DNA from: Clostridiales bacterium
GTDB lineage: Bacteria; Bacillota; Clostridia; Lachnospirales; Lachnospiraceae
Reading direction: 5' to 3'
DNA: 64,000 bases
NCBI GenBank assembly: GCA_021202925.1
Contig: JAJQCD010000038.1
Location: 187,970-251,969, forward strand
In this document: positions 28,031 to 37,247 of the stretch, in pieces
Layout of the letters: the number at the start of each line of letters is the position of its first letter
Position numbering within the stretch: position 1 is the first letter of the stretch
The notes under the pieces: generated by a model
Databases searched by the model: none
The model's input: only the letters and a program-made list of their open reading frames with translations
What the model was told of the DNA's origin: nothing
Made by a program: the position numbers and the translations under genes

Positions 28031-28102
28031 GAACTTTTTTACGTATGCACCAGTACTTTTTTAATACGCCCCGACACTCATAATATTTTCATATAAGTAT
28101 GG

Positions 28103-28144
28103 AAAAGACCCGCCCGCTTCACGAGAAACCAACGGATCTTTTTT
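28103..28144 (-). terminator. Terminator after the DUF1540 gene
   Basis: On the minus strand AAAAGATCCG and CGGGTCTTTT pair (one wobble) around a loop of about 20 bases. Confidence 0.5.
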
Positions 28145-28162
28145 CAATCGCATATAAAATTA

Positions 28163-28477
28163 TTACCGCATCTGGAACGTCGCGCACTCCGTCTGCTCCG
28201 GGCGCACCGCACCGTCGCCGCTGATGCCGATCGAATCGGCCACACAGTGGCGTCCTTCATTGTAAATACACTGTACCGCCTCGCAGTCCACATTCAGTCG
28301 GTTTTCCGGCGTTTTGAAAATATTCCGAAAGGAACCCTCCCGATTTTCATCGAAGCTGCCACAACAGGTATCAGCCTTTTCCCTCGCATCGTGTCCATCC
28401 ACAATAATCGCCTGCCTGCAACAGCAACGATCCGCATTGTGAAGGCAACTGGTCACATTGCACTGTAATCTGGTCAT
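28163..28477 (-). CDS. DUF1540 domain protein
   Basis: A 104-residue cysteine-rich protein with two DUF1540 modules. The first spans about residues 5-45 (CNVTSCLHNADRCC) and the second about 63-101 (CEAVQCIYNEGRHC). Each has four spaced cysteines that suggest a small metal-binding unit. The family is common in spore-forming and gut Clostridia; function is unknown. GGAGG lies 12 bases before the ATG. Confidence 0.82.
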   Translation of the reverse strand: MTRLQCNVTSCLHNADRCCCRQAIIVDGHDAREKADTCCGSFDENREGSFRNIFKTPENRLNVDCEAVQCIYNEGRHCVADSIGISGDGAVRPEQTECATFQMR

Positions 28478-28542
28478 AATCCACGCATACCTCCTTTTAT
28501 CGATTTTATGATCAGGAGTTAGTATGCGTTTTATTGAGGATA

Positions 28543-29928
28543 TTATTCAGCAGGCTTTCCTTTGCCTTCCCTCAACTCCGGTAAGAGCGTCAGCAGCATG
28601 GTCGCAAAACAAGCCGTTCCGCCAATCAGATTGGAAATCGGCTCCGCCGCGAAAACGCCATTCGTCCCCAGACCGGCCATTCGCGGCAACAGAATCGTCA
28701 GCGGAGTTACAATGATAACCTTGCGGAAAATCGAGAAAAAGACGGCCCGCTTCGCTTTGCCCAGCGCAACAAACACCGCCTGTCCCGCAAACTGCAGCGA
28801 CATGAAGACAAAACCGAAATAATAAATCCGCATCGATGGAATCGCTGCTGCGACCAGATCCGCGTCACGATTGAATATACGGATGAAAAATTCCGGAAAC
28901 GTATTGATCAGCAGCCAGATCACCAGGGTATAGCCAATCACAAGAGAAGATTCAAAGGCAATCGCCTTCTTTACGCGGCCATACTCGCCGGCTCCATAAT
29001 TGAATCCCATCACCGGCTGTGAACTGTTCGTGATCCCCGTCACCGGCATCGTGACGATCTCGCGGACTGAGTTTACCACCGTCATCACGCCCACATACAG
29101 ATCGCCGCCATAGACCGACAGTGTCGCATTGCAAACAACCTGCACGATGCTGTTAGTGATCTGCTGTGTAAACCCGGACAGCCCCAGTCCGATAATATTT
29201 TTTACATGCTGCGTGTCCGGCTTCATGCACGACACACGCAGTTTCAGAATTGCCCGTTCTCCGGTCAGAAACCGGATGATCCAGGCCGCTGAAAGCGCCT
29301 GTGAAAGGATGGTTGCCAGTGCGGCGCCCTGCACGCCCATTCCGAATACAAAAATAAATACCGGGTCCAGGATAATATTGGAAATCGCTCCGAGCAGCAC
29401 CGTCATCATCCCGATCGTGCCAAATCCCTGCGAATTGATGAAATGATTCATACCCAGGCCAGCCAGCACAAACGTATTTCCCAGCAGATAGACGCTAACA
29501 TACGCGTTGGCATAGGGGAACGTCTGGTCGCTGGCGCCAAACAGATACAGCATCGGCTTCTTAATCAGCAGCCCGACCACCGTCAGGATCACGCCGAACA
29601 GAATCATCAGGAAAAACGAATTGCCCATGATCCGCTCCGCTTCCTCATTGTTGCCACGTCCGCGTTCAATCGAACAAAGCGGCGCACCGCCCATGCCAAA
29701 CAGATTGGCGAACGCCAGTACCATGGTAATGATCGGCAGACAGAGTCCGAGACCTGTCATGGACAGTGTCGCATGTTCCGGAATCAGGCCAATATAAATC
29801 CGATCGACAATGTTATAAAGCACGTTGATCAGCTGTGCCAGCGTCATCGGCACCGCCAGGCTCAGAATATTCCGCGCCACACTCCCTTTTGAAAAATCAT
29901 TGGTCTCCCGTTTGTCTGAAACCGCCAT
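28543..29928 (-). CDS. MATE family efflux transporter
   Basis: A 461-residue multidrug and toxic compound extrusion protein with about 12 membrane helices in two homologous halves, starting with the typical NDFSKGSVARNILSLAVPMTLAQLINVLYNIVDRIYIG region. It probably exports cationic compounds using a sodium or proton gradient; the substrate is unknown. It is not obviously in an operon. Confidence 0.92.
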   Translation of the reverse strand: MAVSDKRETNDFSKGSVARNILSLAVPMTLAQLINVLYNIVDRIYIGLIPEHATLSMTGLGLCLPIITMVLAFANLFGMGGAPLCSIERGRGNNEEAERIMGNSFFLMILFGVILTVVGLLIKKPMLYLFGASDQTFPYANAYVSVYLLGNTFVLAGLGMNHFINSQGFGTIGMMTVLLGAISNIILDPVFIFVFGMGVQGAALATILSQALSAAWIIRFLTGERAILKLRVSCMKPDTQHVKNIIGLGLSGFTQQITNSIVQVVCNATLSVYGGDLYVGVMTVVNSVREIVTMPVTGITNSSQPVMGFNYGAGEYGRVKKAIAFESSLVIGYTLVIWLLINTFPEFFIRIFNRDADLVAAAIPSMRIYYFGFVFMSLQFAGQAVFVALGKAKRAVFFSIFRKVIIVTPLTILLPRMAGLGTNGVFAAEPISNLIGGTACFATMLLTLLPELREGKGKPAE

Positions 29929-30014
29929 CGTATCTCCATCTCCCTATCTGTATTCTGTCAGTTTTTCACATCCGCAGTCATTGCCTGTTTCCAACACGTC
30001 GCATAAAAAGCTGC

Positions 30015-30791
30015 TTACCGGCTCAGGATCTCACGGGTCAGAATCTCCCCGATCGTTCCGTTCCCGGCCACGATATCCGAACGCATACGCGCATCCACCG
30101 GATTCCCGTCAAATCCCGTCACACTTCCGCCCGCTTCCTGCACCAGAAGCATCCCGGCTGCAAAATCCCACGGTTTCAGATCCCGTTCAAAGAATGCTTC
30201 CGTCCGCCCGGCAGCCACATATGCCAGTTCGATTGCCGCCGATCCCATACGCCGGATATCCGCACTTCGCAGGAATATTTCTTTGAAATCCCGAAAATTC
30301 CGATCCGCGGTTTCCTTCGCATATGGCGTCGTACCAATTGAAATCAGACTACGGATCATCTCCGTCTCTGCGCTGACATGAATTGGTTCCCCGTTCAAAA
30401 ATGCTCCTCTGCCATATTCTGCCGTATACATCTCGTCGGTATACGGCTGATAGATTAATCCCATACAGACTCTTCCCTCATGCCACAGCCCAAGGGAAAG
30501 CGCACTTTCCCGATAATCATGGATCAGATTCAGCGTCCCGTCCACCGGATCAAGAATCCATACGTCACCGGAAAAATCAACGTCATCGTTGTTCTTCTCC
30601 TCACCCATAAACTGAATGTCCGGATACCGTCGATACAACTGTTCTCTCATGTGTTCCTGAACCTGGAAATCTACCTGTGTGACGAAATCCGCCAGTCCCT
30701 TCTCCCGAACCATCGAAGCCCGCTCCTTATCCAAAAACAGCGGAGTAATCTCCCGCACCAGCTTCTCCAGTTCTCTCATTTCCACCTTCAT
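30015..30791 (-). CDS. Inositol monophosphatase family protein
   Basis: A 258-residue magnesium-dependent phosphatase. Metal-site blocks are GEEKNND (about 65) and DPVDGTLNLIHD (about 83-94), and the third ligand is in KPWDFAAGMLLVQEAGG near 208. Family members release inositol from inositol-1-phosphate or act on related sugar phosphates. ATG at 30791 has GGAGG eight bases upstream and is preferred over the in-frame ATG at 30806. It follows the flavodoxin-like gene in the same direction. Confidence 0.88.
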   Translation of the reverse strand: MKVEMRELEKLVREITPLFLDKERASMVREKGLADFVTQVDFQVQEHMREQLYRRYPDIQFMGEEKNNDDVDFSGDVWILDPVDGTLNLIHDYRESALSLGLWHEGRVCMGLIYQPYTDEMYTAEYGRGAFLNGEPIHVSAETEMIRSLISIGTTPYAKETADRNFRDFKEIFLRSADIRRMGSAAIELAYVAAGRTEAFFERDLKPWDFAAGMLLVQEAGGSVTGFDGNPVDARMRSDIVAGNGTIGEILTREILSR

Positions 30792-30832
30792 TCCAGACTC
30801 CTCCATTCCTGGTTTCTGCGGTTATCGGCTTT

Positions 30833-31450
30833 CTAACGAATGAAGTGCGTCGAAACCCGTGGCTCCTTTTCCGGAAGTCCAAACTTTTCCTTTCCCAAAG
30901 CGATGCTCTTCATCAGGAAGGTCATGTTGCGCGCCAGTGCGCGCACCGTCTGCAGGCCTTCCTCGTCCTGCACGGCTTCTCCCTTTTCGCGGCCATGAAC
31001 GCTGTTCCAGTATTGACTGGTCGCAATCGGCATTCCGCTGATTCCGAAATATTTATTGAGCTCATCGTAAGTTGCGGAGCATCCGCCTCTCCTTGCAACA
31101 GCCACACTTGCGCCGACCTTCATGGTCTTGTCAAATCCCGTACTATAAAACAACCGGTCCAGGCAGGCGATGAGCGTGGCGTTTGCCGAAGCGTAATAAA
31201 CAGGACTTGCCACAACAAGGCCGTCGCACTCTTCAAATTTGGGCGCCAGTCTGTTAACCACATCGTCAAACACACATGTTCCGTTCTGGAAACAATACCC
31301 ACAGGCTACACAACCACGAATCGCCTCCTTACCCACCGATACGATCTCCGCATCGACACCTTCTTTGTCGAATACCCGTTTCATCTCATCCAGAGCAATC
31401 GCCGTGTTGCCATCCACCCTCGGACTACCGTTCAACATCAGGACCTTCAT
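30833..31450 (-). CDS. Flavodoxin-family NAD(P)H:FMN reductase-like protein
   Basis: A 205-residue flavodoxin-fold protein that binds FMN through SPRVDGNT (about 9-16), with SPVYYASANATL near 83. A cluster VACGYCFQNGTC (about 48-60) gives a Cys-x2-Cys and a further Cys, as in iron-sulfur flavoproteins, although the full set of four is not seen. ATG at 31450 behind GAGGTGG is preferred over GTG at 31459. A candidate operator palindrome lies about 90 bases upstream. Confidence 0.85.
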   Translation of the reverse strand: MKVLMLNGSPRVDGNTAIALDEMKRVFDKEGVDAEIVSVGKEAIRGCVACGYCFQNGTCVFDDVVNRLAPKFEECDGLVVASPVYYASANATLIACLDRLFYSTGFDKTMKVGASVAVARRGGCSATYDELNKYFGISGMPIATSQYWNSVHGREKGEAVQDEEGLQTVRALARNMTFLMKSIALGKEKFGLPEKEPRVSTHFIR

Positions 31451-31535
31451 ATCCGCCACCTCTTTCTCTTTTCCATTGTGCCTGGCATGCCGTTCATGCC
31501 GTTAACATAAATTTAACCCTTTTTACCACAAAAAT

Positions 31536-31571
31536 AATAGTATAATCTCACAGCAGTAAAATTATACTATT
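31536..31571. repeat. Inverted repeat, copy 1
   Basis: AATAGTATAAT (31536-31546) and ATTATACTATT (31561-31571) are perfect 11-base arms around 14 bases. It lies in the promoter region of the flavodoxin-like gene. A related copy lies 430 bases away. Confidence 0.7.
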
Positions 31572-31779
31572 CTAATGTGACGATTTCTGGTAAATACACT
31601 GCCTTTCCCATACCTGACTCTTTTCTCATGTCTGCTTCTTCGTGTATCTACGGTAAATCAATTATACCCCGGGAAAACGCATATTGCAACAGGTTTTCGT
31701 CGTTCCATATTGTCCGGAAAGCCATGCTTTTGATTGTTGCGTGTCTGACCTTTCTCGATAAGAGGAACAGTAAGAAGAA

Positions 31780-31878
31780 ATAAAAATGCCTCTCCTGTCG
31801 GCCAACGGGAGAGGCGGTGTCCGTAAGGACATTTTACCAATTTCAGGAGCATCCACTTTGGAGTGGGCTTCCTTTTCA
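31780..31878 (-). ncRNA. Candidate small RNA of about 98 bases
   Basis: A free-standing transcription unit. It has a strong promoter (31884-31912), then three hairpins: CCACTCCAAAGTGG, TGTCCTTACGGACA, and an intrinsic terminator GCCTCTCC/GGAGAGGC (31788-31795 and 31808-31815) followed by ATTTTTA. A frame of about 80 codons crosses it, but that frame runs through the terminator and has no ribosome-binding site. I cannot assign it to a known RNA family. Confidence 0.6.
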
Positions 31879-31883
31879 ATGTC

Positions 31884-31912
31884 ATTATAATGCAAATCAA
31901 TATTCATTGCAA
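31884..31912 (-). promoter_or_regulatory. Promoter of the candidate small RNA
   Basis: TTGCAA and TATAAT on the minus strand with 17 bases between them. Confidence 0.7.
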
Positions 31913-31967
31913 GCGGTTTTTACTGGTTTTGCCGTTCGCAGAAAACGAAAAAATTAAATACAAAAAT

Positions 31968-32002
31968 AATAGCATAATCTTGATTGACAAAATTATACCA
32001 TT
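31968..32002. repeat. Inverted repeat, copy 2
   Basis: AATAGCATAAT (31968-31978) and ATTATACCATT (31992-32002) match copy 1 with few changes, and the flank ACAAAAATAATAG is shared. Between here and 32111 I see nothing else. Confidence 0.65.
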
Positions 32003-32110
32003 ATTTTAACATTTGAATTCCACGTCTACTGACGATCCTCCTTCTCTTATAATCTGATTTCGTACACGCGTTTGAGTAGATTTTTGAGAATCCTGAGTAT
32101 ATCATGGTGC

Positions 32111-32133
32111 AAAACCTCAATAAAATCAAGGCT
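32111..32133 (-). terminator. Terminator of tmRNA
   Basis: On the minus strand CCTTGAT and ATTGAGG pair (two wobbles) around TTT and are followed by TTTT, seven bases after the tmRNA 3' end. Confidence 0.65.
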
Positions 32134-32139
32134 TCTAAG

Positions 32140-32476
32140 TGGAGCTGAGGGGAATCGAACCCCTGTCCGAAAACCAATTCCCTGTTCTTCTACTATCATA
32201 GTCTGCTGTTTGACATTCCCTCCGCCGCACGGGAACAGATACCCTTACAGTTTCAGTAGCTTCATCATACGCCCATACACGCAAAGCTTAATGCATGTCG
32301 TTTCTCACAAAGTCGATGCCAGACATTTCAGATGTGAGTGTCTGAAAGCTGACAGCAGCCCTTAGGCTGCGTATGCTAAATTATCTTCAGCGTTTAATTT
32401 TAATTTTGCCATTTCACGCATCGCATGCGGATAGCTTCACCAGCTGCATGATCCCCGTCGAAACCAGTACAACCCC
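32140..32476 (-). ncRNA. ssrA: Transfer-messenger RNA (tmRNA)
   Basis: Rescues stalled ribosomes with SmpB. The tRNA-like ends pair as GGGGTTG (32470-32476) with CAGCTCC (32141-32147), and the T-arm AGGGGTTCGATTCCCCT is intact. The tag frame, read from its probable GCA resume codon, ends NAEDNLAYAA then TAA, as in other Clostridia. CCA is not encoded: the genome reads CTT after the discriminator A. Its partner gene smpB lies 16 kb away instead of next to it. Confidence 0.95.
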
Positions 32477-32507
32477 TTACCGGTTCGCCGCGACCTCGGC
32501 TATTGTG

Positions 32508-32536
32508 AGTTTACCATTCAGCGACCGGTTTGTCAA
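32508..32536 (-). promoter_or_regulatory. Promoter of ssrA
   Basis: TTGACA and TAAACT on the minus strand separated by 17 bases, about 30 bases before the mature 5' end. Confidence 0.75.
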
Positions 32537-32578
32537 TGGAAGAATCCGGATTGTAAGAATTGTAAGAAAATTGTATCA

Positions 32579-32606
32579 GCGGCCGGACATATCCCTGCCC
32601 GACCGC
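32579..32606 (-). terminator. Hairpin after ilvE
   Basis: GCGGTCGGGC and GTCCGGCCGC on the minus strand form a stable stem about 40 bases past the ilvE stop. The T run after it is interrupted. Confidence 0.6.
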
Positions 32607-32648
32607 TTCTTTTGTCTTTCAATTATGTCAGAATCTTTCCTCTGCACC

Positions 32649-33674
32649 TTACAGGATCGTGTGAATCCATCCTTCCGGAGCCTCGACGGTACCCATCTGA
32701 ATACCGGTAAGCGTATCATACAGCTTCTTTGTAATCGGCCCCATCTCTTCCATACCGCTCGCGAAGCAGATCTCCTTCTCGTGATCGACAACCTTGCCAA
32801 CCGGAGAAATGACCGCCGCAGTGCCGCACAGACCGCACTCGGCAAATTCGCCAATTTCCTCCAGCGTCACCGGTCTCTGTGTGACGCGCAGTCCCAGATA
32901 ATGCTCTGCTACATATACCAGCGAACGTCTGGTGATGGACGGCAGAATGGAGTTGGACTTCGGGATGACAATCTCGCCGCCCTTGGTCACAAACAGGAAG
33001 TTCGCGCCGCCGGTCTCCTCCACGAAGGTCTGGGTACCCGAATCCAGGAACATATTCTCATCAAAGCCTCTCTGATGTGCCAGCACATACGGATGCAGGC
33101 TCATTGCGTAATTCAGTCCCGCCTTGATATCGCCGGTTCCGTGAGGAGCCGCACGGTCAAAATCGGATACACAAATCGTCAGCGGCTTCGCGCCGCCCTT
33201 GAAATACGGGCCGACCGGGGTCACCAGAATACGGAACTGATATTCGTCAGACGGCTTCACACCGATAACCGGGCCGGTTGCAAACATATAAGGGCGAACA
33301 TACAGCGTCGCTCCGCTTCCATACGGCGGCACCCACGCGGCATTCGCCTTCACCACCTGCTCCATCGCGTCAAGGAAACGCTCCTTCGGAAACTGCGGCA
33401 TCTCCAGACGCGCCGCGGAATTCATCATGCGTTCCGCATTCAGATCCGGGCGGAAGGTAACGACATGGCCGTCCTCTGTCGTGTAAGCTTTCAGTCCCTC
33501 AAAAATCTCCTGGCAGTAATGCAGAATACCTGCGCACTCATTCATTGTCACATTCGGATCTGTCGTCAGCGTGCCCTCATCCCAGGCTCCGTTTTTGTAA
33601 ACAGACACATAGCGATAATCCGTCGTCATATAGGCAAATCCCAGATTGCCCCAGTCCAGATTTTTCTTCTCCAT
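32649..33674 (-). CDS. ilvE: Branched-chain amino acid aminotransferase
   Basis: PLP-dependent class IV transaminase, 341 residues, for the last step of valine, leucine and isoleucine synthesis and the first step of their breakdown. It shows the substrate-site YVRPYMFATGP, the PLP-lysine region GLNYAMSL and the C-terminal ECGLCGTAAVISPVG. GGAGG precedes the ATG by seven bases. It is transcribed alone, between the glycyl radical enzyme island and ssrA. Confidence 0.95.
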   Translation of the reverse strand: MEKKNLDWGNLGFAYMTTDYRYVSVYKNGAWDEGTLTTDPNVTMNECAGILHYCQEIFEGLKAYTTEDGHVVTFRPDLNAERMMNSAARLEMPQFPKERFLDAMEQVVKANAAWVPPYGSGATLYVRPYMFATGPVIGVKPSDEYQFRILVTPVGPYFKGGAKPLTICVSDFDRAAPHGTGDIKAGLNYAMSLHPYVLAHQRGFDENMFLDSGTQTFVEETGGANFLFVTKGGEIVIPKSNSILPSITRRSLVYVAEHYLGLRVTQRPVTLEEIGEFAECGLCGTAAVISPVGKVVDHEKEICFASGMEEMGPITKKLYDTLTGIQMGTVEAPEGWIHTIL

Positions 33675-33777
33675 GATTCATCCTCCATCTGTATTTTCTT
33701 CATAGACCGATCCCCGACTTTTTCCGGCCAAGCAAGCCAAACCTCCGTCTCCTGTACCGTCCTGCTCAATTATCCCG

Positions 33778-33806
33778 ATTATAACGCCGTTGTCCACCAA
33801 AATCAA
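33778..33806 (-). promoter_or_regulatory. Promoter of ilvE
   Basis: TTGATT and TATAAT on the minus strand with 17 bases between them. The leader of about 100 bases has no T-box motif that I can see. Confidence 0.65.
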
Positions 33807-33878
33807 TCATTCTTTTCGGTTTTCCCCATTCATTTCAGTCATATCTTTTATAACCGCCACCCCCGGGGTCACGGTCCG

Positions 33879-36269
33879 CTATGATGCAAGGTGTGCAGTT
33901 CTGGCTATGATAGCGTTCTGTACTGTTAAATCAAGCTCCGTAAAATAAGCCATATAACCGGCTACCCGCACAACGATATCCCGGTAATTTTCCGGATCCT
34001 TCTGCGCCGCCCGTAACGTTCTATCATCCACAACATTGATTTGAATATGAAGACCATCCTGCTGTACATATTCTTTAATCACACTTTCAAGAATATGCAG
34101 TCCCTTTTCTCCTGCCACTCCGCTGGGATCAAAGCGTAAATTCATCAAAGTACCATCATAAAGCTCACACTGGCACATATTTCTGCTCATGGAATTAACC
34201 GTAGCTGTTGGGCCTTCCGTATCCCTCCCCATCATCGGCCCCGCATTGTCGCTTAGCGGCGTGTAAGCAAAACGTCCATCTGCGGTTGCTCCGACCTTAT
34301 ACCCCATAGTAACGCTCACCGTCTGCGCCTGATTGCAGAAACAATAATGACCATGGCGTGCATCAGTCATTTGCTGAACATAATGCGCAGTATCGCGAAT
34401 CAACTCGCAACAAATACCATCCACCTCCTCATTATCATTTCCATATTTCGGTACTTTGTTCAGAAGTTCCAGCCGCAACCGCTCATTTCCCTCAAAATTC
34501 TGATCCAGAATTTCGGTCAGTTCTTCCAAAGTGAGCTTCTTTTCATCAAACACATACTGTTTCACCGCTACAAGAGCATCCGCAAGCGAAGCCGGACCAG
34601 TGCAGAAGATACCAGAATAAGTGTGATTTGCTCCTCCCGACTGTACAGCTATCCCTTTCTCAATGCACCCCTCCAGCAACATAGAAGAATAAACGCACGG
34701 AATCCTGGTACAATGATAAGCCACAATCTGATTAAAACCCTTATGCAACAGATCATACCAATGTCTCAATTCCATCTTTACTGCCTTCATCACATCGTCA
34801 AATGTTTTTAAAGACTCTACGTCGACAACCGGTCCAAGAAGCTTTCCCGTCAGCGGATCTACGCCACCATGCATGACCAGTTCCAGACACTTTGGGAAGT
34901 TTACATAACCGCCGTACGGGCTTCCATCCGTTCCACCCATACCAGGATGTGGCTCCACACATCCAAGGATAATCCATTCTCTGGCTTCCTCCAACGTGCC
35001 GCCTTTCTCCTGCACAATCTTCAGCGCAGCCTGATCCCCAAAAAAAGCCGGGTTAGCCTGGCCATCCTGTATCATCTCACAGCCTTTCCGCCATATGTCC
35101 TCCGGCGTTTTTTCATGAACACGAAGTGCAACAGCCGGCTGAGAAAATTTCAACTGTGAAGCAACATTCAGCGTCATACGCGTGACTGCGTTTGTAACAT
35201 CTGCACCCCTGCGATCCACGCCTCCCAGCATCAGAATCTGCCACAATGGATATCCGGCAAAATCCCTGCTGTAATCATCCGGGCGAAGCATAATAATTTC
35301 CATGGATTTTACAAAAAGGCACGAAATCAGTTCCTCTGCAAAGGCCTCCGTGATCGCCCCCGTCGCCACATCCTTCTCATAGAGAGGACCCATGTACTCG
35401 TCAAACCGCCCGAATCCATTTGCAGAAGCATTCGTTTCAATATAAAGTCCATGATAAATAAACCACATAAATTGCAGACCTTCATAAAACGTCTCCGGCG
35501 GATTCTCCGGTACCTTCCTGCAGATTCTGGCAATTTCCAGAAGCTCCCGTTTTCTCTGCGAACTGTTTTCCTTTTTGCTCATACGCTCTGCCAGATCCGC
35601 ATAACGCCTGGCATAACGAATCATTCCTTCCGCACAGATGATACATGCGTTCCAAAAATCCAGTCTGGGCTGTGCATCCACATCAACGCCTTTTTCCACC
35701 TGTTCAGCTATTCTGTCCCTGCACATCTGAATATAACCCTTCAGGCCGCGCTGAAACATCAATGCATAATCCGGAACAGTCTTACCACTGGCAATCGCAC
35801 GTCCACCCACTGACAAGACACCTGATTTCCTGGCTTCCTGAACGTCAGTCGTTAAAAACGTCTCCGATGCCTCCTCTGTACTCTTCCCCATCCACCATTT
35901 CATTGTTTTCAGAATCGTCTCCCGATCCTCTGGCAGAACATCCAGCGGATCATTCGGGCGAACGGGCAGACGATCCAGTCCTAACATTCCATTTTCATCT
36001 TTTTGAAGGAGCCATTGTCCGGTATATTCCGGGAAAACAGATGCGCTGCGAATCCGTTTATTCGTGCTTCCCACCAACAGTTCCCCATCCCGAATCAGCA
36101 ACTCCATATGATCCAGCACATAAGCAAATACTCTGGCCCGGAAAACAGGGGCTGCCTCGCCGCCGAATTCCCGATATGCTTCCGTTACTAACACCAGCCG
36201 CTCCGCCGACAGACTCGGCCTGGCATTTACCACAATTTCTCTCATTTTCTGAATTCGTTCCGCTATCAT
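33879..36269 (-). CDS. Glycyl radical enzyme, dehydratase/lyase class (GRE1)
   Basis: A 796-residue oxygen-sensitive radical enzyme. The thiyl Cys437 lies in GCVEP together with Glu439, the general base typical of the eliminases (glycerol, propanediol and hydroxyproline dehydratases, choline and isethionate lyases) and absent from pyruvate formate-lyase. The radical glycine is Gly771 in RVAGYMAYF. It is clearly a paralogue of the enzyme at 37248-39644. It is the last gene of the unit SDR - GRE2 - activase - GRE1. No microcompartment genes are nearby. The substrate is unknown. Confidence 0.9.
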   Translation of the reverse strand: MIAERIQKMREIVVNARPSLSAERLVLVTEAYREFGGEAAPVFRARVFAYVLDHMELLIRDGELLVGSTNKRIRSASVFPEYTGQWLLQKDENGMLGLDRLPVRPNDPLDVLPEDRETILKTMKWWMGKSTEEASETFLTTDVQEARKSGVLSVGGRAIASGKTVPDYALMFQRGLKGYIQMCRDRIAEQVEKGVDVDAQPRLDFWNACIICAEGMIRYARRYADLAERMSKKENSSQRKRELLEIARICRKVPENPPETFYEGLQFMWFIYHGLYIETNASANGFGRFDEYMGPLYEKDVATGAITEAFAEELISCLFVKSMEIIMLRPDDYSRDFAGYPLWQILMLGGVDRRGADVTNAVTRMTLNVASQLKFSQPAVALRVHEKTPEDIWRKGCEMIQDGQANPAFFGDQAALKIVQEKGGTLEEAREWIILGCVEPHPGMGGTDGSPYGGYVNFPKCLELVMHGGVDPLTGKLLGPVVDVESLKTFDDVMKAVKMELRHWYDLLHKGFNQIVAYHCTRIPCVYSSMLLEGCIEKGIAVQSGGANHTYSGIFCTGPASLADALVAVKQYVFDEKKLTLEELTEILDQNFEGNERLRLELLNKVPKYGNDNEEVDGICCELIRDTAHYVQQMTDARHGHYCFCNQAQTVSVTMGYKVGATADGRFAYTPLSDNAGPMMGRDTEGPTATVNSMSRNMCQCELYDGTLMNLRFDPSGVAGEKGLHILESVIKEYVQQDGLHIQINVVDDRTLRAAQKDPENYRDIVVRVAGYMAYFTELDLTVQNAIIARTAHLAS

Positions 36270-36304
36270 GCCTGCTTTCCTTTCTCTACTTCAGTCTTCC
36301 ATTC

Positions 36305-37234
36305 CTATGCGATCTCTTCTCCCAGAATCTCCGCCTGCATCCCTGCCTCCGCAAACACGTCGCGAATTTCCAGCATTCTCTCATGAGACGGAGCCTGAAA
36401 AACATGTGCTTCCCGTCCAATCCCTTTACACTTGCTGATACCGAGCTCATGATAGGCCAGAAGCGTCACTGCTTTTAATCCGTTTACTCTGTAAAAATCC
36501 CTCGTAGCCAGTATAACATCCGGCATATCATTCACGTCGTGAATCAGAGGCATCCGCATTATGATCTTTTCCCGAATCTCCGGATCCGCCGCCAGTCTCC
36601 GCAGGTTATCCAGAATCAGGGTATTATCGCGACCAGTATACCGTCTGTGTCCTTCATTCAGAATGCACTTCATATCATACAGGACATACTGCGCTTTCTG
36701 TGCCAATTCAAAAAGGCGTCCCCCATCCCCGCAGCCGCTCGTATCCAAAGCAACCGTAATATTCTCCTCACGCGCCGCATCCAGCAACGCCCCCGCAAAC
36801 GATGCCTGAGACAAGAGTTCACCGCCACTGATCGTCATACCACCGCCGCTTTTTCCATAAAATCCTCTGTCGCGAATCACGACCTTCATAATCTCTTCTA
36901 CCGTTTTCCACTCGCCGTCTACGCTCATGGCCTCAGCAGCACAAACCTCCACACACTTCATACAATTGACGCATTTGTTGCGATCAACGGTCAGTCCTTC
37001 GTCCCCGTGAACAATTGCACCCTCGGCACAGACCGTAATACAGTATCCGCAACCGATACATTTTGACGAACTTCGCATCAGCTGTGGCTCCATCGCGATC
37101 AACTCCGGATTATGGCACCACTGGCAGGCGAGCGGACACCCCTTCAGAAACACAGTTGTCCGGATTCCCGGCCCGTCTGCCGTTGAAAAACGCTGAATAC
37201 CACCAACCAAACCCTTTTGTTCTCTCTCCACCAC
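36305..37234 (-). CDS. Glycyl radical enzyme activating enzyme (activase A)
   Basis: A 309-residue radical SAM enzyme that makes the glycyl radical. The radical SAM Cys-x3-Cys-x2-Cys motif is in CPLACQWCHNPE (about 33-40), followed by an inserted two-cluster ferredoxin segment (CIGCGYCITVC and CVNCMKCVEVC, about 59-95), as in activases of dehydratase-type enzymes. GGGMTISGGE is the SAM-binding segment. It lies between two glycyl radical enzyme genes (13 and 35 bases), so it may serve both. The start is a GTG; another a few codons later is possible. Confidence 0.92.
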   Translation of the reverse strand: MVEREQKGLVGGIQRFSTADGPGIRTTVFLKGCPLACQWCHNPELIAMEPQLMRSSSKCIGCGYCITVCAEGAIVHGDEGLTVDRNKCVNCMKCVEVCAAEAMSVDGEWKTVEEIMKVVIRDRGFYGKSGGGMTISGGELLSQASFAGALLDAAREENITVALDTSGCGDGGRLFELAQKAQYVLYDMKCILNEGHRRYTGRDNTLILDNLRRLAADPEIREKIIMRMPLIHDVNDMPDVILATRDFYRVNGLKAVTLLAYHELGISKCKGIGREAHVFQAPSHERMLEIRDVFAEAGMQAEILGEEIA

Positions 37235-37247
37235 AATTTCCTTCCAA

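Noticed and set aside
31658-31907. Two overlapping reading frames of about 80 codons on the minus strand.
   Set aside because: Both cross the candidate small RNA and its terminator and have no ribosome-binding site; the RNA explains the region better.
33675-33800. T-box or other amino acid riboswitch upstream of ilvE.
   Set aside because: The leader is only about 100 bases and lacks the T-box sequence and a terminator.
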